14,765 nucleotides of DNA from positions 1 through 14,765 of the forward strand of contig CANQQN010000018.1 in assembly GCA_947625995.1 (NCBI GenBank), in the 5' to 3' direction. How positions within the stretch are numbered: the first letter of the stretch is position 1; the number at the start of each line of letters is the position of its first letter. The DNA is from an uncultured Lachnospiraceae bacterium (GTDB lineage: Bacteria > Bacillota > Clostridia > Lachnospirales > Lachnospiraceae). Under the pieces are notes generated by a model. It made no database searches. It was not told the origin of the DNA and worked only from the letters and a program-made list of their open reading frames with translations. The translations under genes and the position numbers were made by a program. Positions 11,724 to 14,765 of this stretch are shown one piece after another.

Positions 11724-14348
11724 TCACCTTTCAGCTATTGCTGCCTGCGCAGCCGCCAAACGAGCGATAGGCACGCGGAACGGTGAGCAGGACACATAGT
11801 CCAGACCGATCTTGTGGCAGAACTCTACAGATGTAGGATCGCCGCCGTGCTCGCCGCAGATACCGATATGCAGCTTGTTATTCACGGGCTTGCCAAGCTT
11901 GATGGCCATTTCCATCAGCTTGCCCACGCCGGTCTGATCCAGTTTTGCGAAGGGATCGTTCTCAAAAATCTTGGTATCATAATATGCGTCAAGGAACTTA
12001 CCGGCATCGTCGCGGGAGAAGCCGTAGGTCATCTGGGTCAGGTCGTTGGTACCAAAGCAGAAGAAGTCAGCCTCTTTCGCGATATCGTCCGCGGTCAGGG
12101 CAGCTCTGGGGATCTCGATCATAGTACCGACTTCATACTTCAGATCGGAGCCTGCCGCCTTGATCTCAGCGTCCGCAGTCTCAACAACAACCTTCTTCAC
12201 AAACTTCAACTCATTGACATCGCCAACAAGTGGAATCATAATCTCAGGGCATACATTCCAGTCGGGATGCGCCTTCTGTACATTGATAGCCGCGCGGATC
12301 ACAGCCTTTGTCTGCATCTTCGCGATCTCAGGGTATGTGACAGCCAGACGGCAGCCACGGTGGCCCATCATGGGGTTGAACTCATGGAGACCGTCAATGA
12401 TCGTCTTGATCTGCTCAACGCTCTTGCCCTGCGCGTCAGCCAGCTTCTGGATGTCGGCTTCCTCAGTAGGTACGAACTCATGAAGAGGCGGATCAAGGAA
12501 ACGAATGGTAACAGGATTGCCTTCCAGCGCCTCGTAAAGGGCTTCAAAGTCGTTCTGCTGCAGGGGAAGAATCTTCTCCAGCGCCGCTTCTCTCTCTTCT
12601 ACGGTATCGGAGCAGATCATCTCGCGGAACGCGGCAATCTTGTCCTCTTCAAAGAACATATGCTCCGTACGGCAAAGACCGATTCCCTCTGCGCCAAGCT
12701 CGCGGGCTTTCTTCGCATCCGCAGGCGTATCTGCGTTTGTACGAACTTTCAATCTTCTAAATTTGTCGGCCCATGCCATGATCCTGCCGAACTCACCTGC
12801 GATGGTAGCGTCAACAGTAGGAATAATGCCGTCATAAATATTACCTGTGGTACCGTCAAGAGAGATAGGATCGCCCTCATGGTATTCCTTGCCTGCAAGG
12901 GTAAACTTCTTATTTTCCTCATCCATGGCAATATCGCCGCAGCCGGATACACAGCAGGTACCCATGCCACGGGCAACAACCGCTGCATGAGAAGTCATGC
13001 CGCCGCGGACAGTCAGGATACCCTGTGCGCTCTTCATGCCTTCAATATCCTCGGGAGAGGTCTCCAGACGTACCAGCACTACCTTCTCGCCTCTTGCGGC
13101 CCATTCCTTTGCATCTTCTGCGGAGAATACGATCTTACCGCAGGCAGCGCCGGGTGAAGCGCCAAGCGCCTTTGCCACAGGCTCCGCAGCCTTCAGGGCA
13201 GCGGCGTCAAACTGGGGATGCAGCAGGGTGTCAAGGTTACGGGGATCGATCATGGCAACGGCTTCTTCTTCCGTGCGCACGCCCTCGTCCACAAGATCGC
13301 AGGCGATCTTTAACGCAGCCTGCGCGGTTCTCTTGCCGTTACGTGTCTGCAGCATGAACAGCTTTCTGTCCTGAATAGTAAACTCCATATCCTGCATGTC
13401 TCTGTAATGTGACTCCAGTGTGGCGCACACGGTCTTGAACTGCTCAAACACCTCAGGCATTACTTCTGCCAGCGCGGAGATGGGCTGAGGGGTACGAACG
13501 CCTGCCACAACGTCCTCACCCTGAGCATTCATCAGAAACTCACCCATGAGCTTCTTCTCGCCGGTAGCGGGATCTCTTGTAAACGCAACGCCGGTGCCGG
13601 ACTCGTCTGACCAGTTACCGAATGCCATTTCCTGTACGTTGACCGCGGTTCCCCATGAATAAGGAATATCGTTGTCACGGCGGTATACGTTCGCACGGGG
13701 GTTGTCCCATGAACGGAACACAGCCTTGATGGCGCCCATCAGCTGCTCCTTGGGATCGTCGGGGAAATCCTCGCCCAACTTTGCCTTATACTCAGCCTTG
13801 AACTGGTTGGCCAGTTCCTTCAAATCGTCGGCGGTCAGCTCAACATCCTGCTTTACGCCTCTGTCGGCTTTCATCTTGTCGATAAGCTCTTCAAAATATT
13901 TCTTGCCCACTTCCATTACCACGTCGGAATACATCTGAATAAATCTTCTGTAGCAGTCGCGGGCCCATCTCTCGTTGCCGGTCTTCTTGGCAACAACTTC
14001 CACAACCTCTTCATTCAGGCCCAGGTTCAGGATCGTGTCCATCATGCCGGGCATGGACGCTCTCGCGCCGGAACGAACGGAAACAAGCAGCGGATTCTCC
14101 TTATCACCGAATTTCTTGCCGGTGATCTCCTCCATCTTTACGATGTACTCGTTGATCTGTGCCTGGATCTCGTCATTGATCTGTCTGCCGTCCTCGTAGT
14201 ACTGTGTGCAGGCCTCTGTGGTGATGGTGAAGCCCTGAGGCACGGGCAGACCAAGATTGGTCATTTCGGCAAGGTTCGCGCCTTTGCCGCCCAGAAGCTC
14301 GCGCATGTTCGCGTTGCCTTCTGTGAATAAATATACCCATTTTGCCAT
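11724..14348 (-). CDS. ppdK: Pyruvate, phosphate dikinase
   Basis: Cytoplasmic enzyme that interconverts pyruvate + ATP + phosphate with PEP + AMP + pyrophosphate. In clostridia it often works toward pyruvate and ATP in glycolysis. The 874 residues match the known Clostridium enzyme. The nucleotide-binding N-terminal domain opens with LLGGKGANLAEM (18-29) and includes SVRSGARASMPGMMDT. The swivelling domain carries the phospho-histidine His454 in GGMTSHAAVVARGMG, preceded by Thr452, the residue targeted by the PPDK regulatory protein in other organisms. The C-terminal PEP/pyruvate barrel has GLCRTEHMF, RFLDPPLHEF and the catalytic Cys831 in HIGICGEHGGDP. The start is ATG 14348, with AGGAGG 9 bases upstream; an upstream in-frame ATG (14390) has no such site. 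It has its own extended -10 promoter and terminator, so it is monocistronic. Identification is secure. Confidence 0.98.
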   Translation of the reverse strand: MAKWVYLFTEGNANMRELLGGKGANLAEMTNLGLPVPQGFTITTEACTQYYEDGRQINDEIQAQINEYIVKMEEITGKKFGDKENPLLVSVRSGARASMPGMMDTILNLGLNEEVVEVVAKKTGNERWARDCYRRFIQMYSDVVMEVGKKYFEELIDKMKADRGVKQDVELTADDLKELANQFKAEYKAKLGEDFPDDPKEQLMGAIKAVFRSWDNPRANVYRRDNDIPYSWGTAVNVQEMAFGNWSDESGTGVAFTRDPATGEKKLMGEFLMNAQGEDVVAGVRTPQPISALAEVMPEVFEQFKTVCATLESHYRDMQDMEFTIQDRKLFMLQTRNGKRTAQAALKIACDLVDEGVRTEEEAVAMIDPRNLDTLLHPQFDAAALKAAEPVAKALGASPGAACGKIVFSAEDAKEWAARGEKVVLVRLETSPEDIEGMKSAQGILTVRGGMTSHAAVVARGMGTCCVSGCGDIAMDEENKKFTLAGKEYHEGDPISLDGTTGNIYDGIIPTVDATIAGEFGRIMAWADKFRRLKVRTNADTPADAKKARELGAEGIGLCRTEHMFFEEDKIAAFREMICSDTVEEREAALEKILPLQQNDFEALYEALEGNPVTIRFLDPPLHEFVPTEEADIQKLADAQGKSVEQIKTIIDGLHEFNPMMGHRGCRLAVTYPEIAKMQTKAVIRAAINVQKAHPDWNVCPEIMIPLVGDVNELKFVKKVVVETADAEIKAAGSDLKYEVGTMIEIPRAALTADDIAKEADFFCFGTNDLTQMTYGFSRDDAGKFLDAYYDTKIFENDPFAKLDQTGVGKLMEMAIKLGKPVNNKLHIGICGEHGGDPTSVEFCHKIGLDYVSCSPFRVPIARLAAAQAAIAER

Positions 14349-14410
14349 TGGTTGTTCCCTCCTATATTTATTTTGCTTTTGTTTTTTCAATATTCAAAGC
14401 AGATAGAGTA

Positions 14411-14438
14411 ATTGTAACATACTTCCATTTTTAGTCAA
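14411..14438 (-). promoter_or_regulatory. Promoter of ppdK, extended -10
   Basis: On the minus strand a -35 TTGACT (14433-14438) and a -10 TACAAT (14411-14416) are 16 bases apart, and the -10 is preceded by TGT (extended -10). Transcription would start near 14404, giving a leader of about 55 bases. It is one of the two best promoters in the window, in keeping with a highly expressed central enzyme. Confidence 0.78.
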
Positions 14439-14482
14439 GGTTAATTCCAAATTTTCCCGACAAATATTTTTTCGGCGGCACA

Positions 14483-14743
14483 ATGGAGATTACGCTGCGG
14501 GGCAGACTTGATTCCATATCCGCGCCGGATCTGCCGGGACTTTACGAAAAAACGGTAGCAGAAGGAAAGATTGAAAAGATCGCCGTTGATACGTCTGCGC
14601 TTGATTATATTTCATCCGCCGGACTGCGCGTCCTGCTTATGATGATCAAGCAGGTCGGAGCCGGCAATCTGACGGTCACCGGACAAAACGAAACGGTTCA
14701 GGATATTTTCGATCAAACGGGCTTCACCGACATGATTCAATAA
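14483..14743 (+). CDS. STAS-domain protein, anti-sigma-factor-antagonist type
   Basis: A protein of 86 residues made almost wholly of one STAS domain, the SpoIIAA/RsbV type that binds and is phosphorylated by anti-sigma kinases. Motifs seen: ITLRGRLDSISAPDL at the start, IAVDTSALDYISSAGLRVLL at about 33-53 with the usual phospho-serine position in SSAGLR, and TGQNETVQDIFDQTGF near the end. It diverges from ppdK. Odd points: the ATG has no good ribosome binding site (only GGCGG about 4 bases away), no convincing plus-strand promoter lies upstream, and typical family members have about 8-12 more residues before the first strand. The frame is open upstream to a TAG (about 14431-14433) but offers no ATG, GTG or TTG. 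It could be leaderless, start at a rare codon, or be slightly truncated. Partner genes may lie to the right of the window. Confidence 0.8.
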   Translation: MEITLRGRLDSISAPDLPGLYEKTVAEGKIEKIAVDTSALDYISSAGLRVLLMMIKQVGAGNLTVTGQNETVQDIFDQTGFTDMIQ

Positions 14744-14765
14744 TACGATCCGGACATCTGCAGAA

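Noticed and set aside
11814..13157. Long plus-strand frame of 447 codons opposite ppdK
   Set aside because: It is an antisense shadow of a strongly biased gene; it has no ribosome binding site, promoter or recognisable domain.

Overview
The window reads as chromosomal DNA of a Gram-positive clostridium, most likely a gut Lachnospiraceae. The signs are strong GGAGG-type ribosome binding sites, sigma-A type promoters, Rho-independent terminators after most transcription units, an LPXTG sortase substrate, a lipobox-type substrate-binding protein, a pyruvate phosphate dikinase and a Lachnospiraceae-like HPr. This assignment is an inference from gene style, not from a marker gene.

Layout from left to right. 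(1) 1-1216, minus strand: ptsH-ptsI, the general PTS proteins, behind a clear promoter; ptsI runs off the left edge after 278 codons. (2) 1217-1554: no confident gene, only a coding-like hydrophobic stretch and a terminator. (3) 1555-4592: a small XRE-type regulator (minus) diverging from a three-gene polar amino-acid ABC importer (plus): lipoprotein, permease, ATPase. (4) 4598-8394, minus: a very large membrane hybrid histidine kinase ending in an HD-GYP (cyclic-di-GMP phosphodiesterase type) domain, followed 8 bases later by a stand-alone receiver protein. (5) 8489-9977, minus: a single-gene unit for a cell-wall-anchored protein with a concanavalin/LamG-like domain. (6) 10002-11606, minus: a single-gene unit for a protein whose C-terminal half resembles the aerolysin/ETX-MTX2 beta-pore-forming fold and which has no signal peptide; a perfect 14-bp inverted repeat brackets its -10 box. 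(7) 11652-14438, minus: ppdK, complete with promoter and terminator. (8) 14483-14743, plus: a short STAS-domain anti-sigma-factor-antagonist-like protein.

How they fit together. PTS enzyme I and pyruvate phosphate dikinase both act at the PEP/pyruvate node and share a phospho-histidine swivelling-domain design. The importer and its divergent regulator form a self-contained uptake locus. The kinase/HD-GYP protein and its receiver form a complete His-Asp-His-Asp relay, probably controlling cyclic-di-GMP breakdown. The surface LamG protein lies directly upstream of it on the same strand but has its own promoter and terminator.

The most unusual items are the kinase-receiver-HPt-receiver-HD-GYP fusion (with a Gly in place of the Asp of the HHExxDGxGYP motif), the leaderless aerolysin-like protein with its bracketed promoter, and an HPr that keeps His15 but has Lys where the regulatory Ser46 normally sits. 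No tRNA, rRNA, CRISPR array or insertion sequence was seen.
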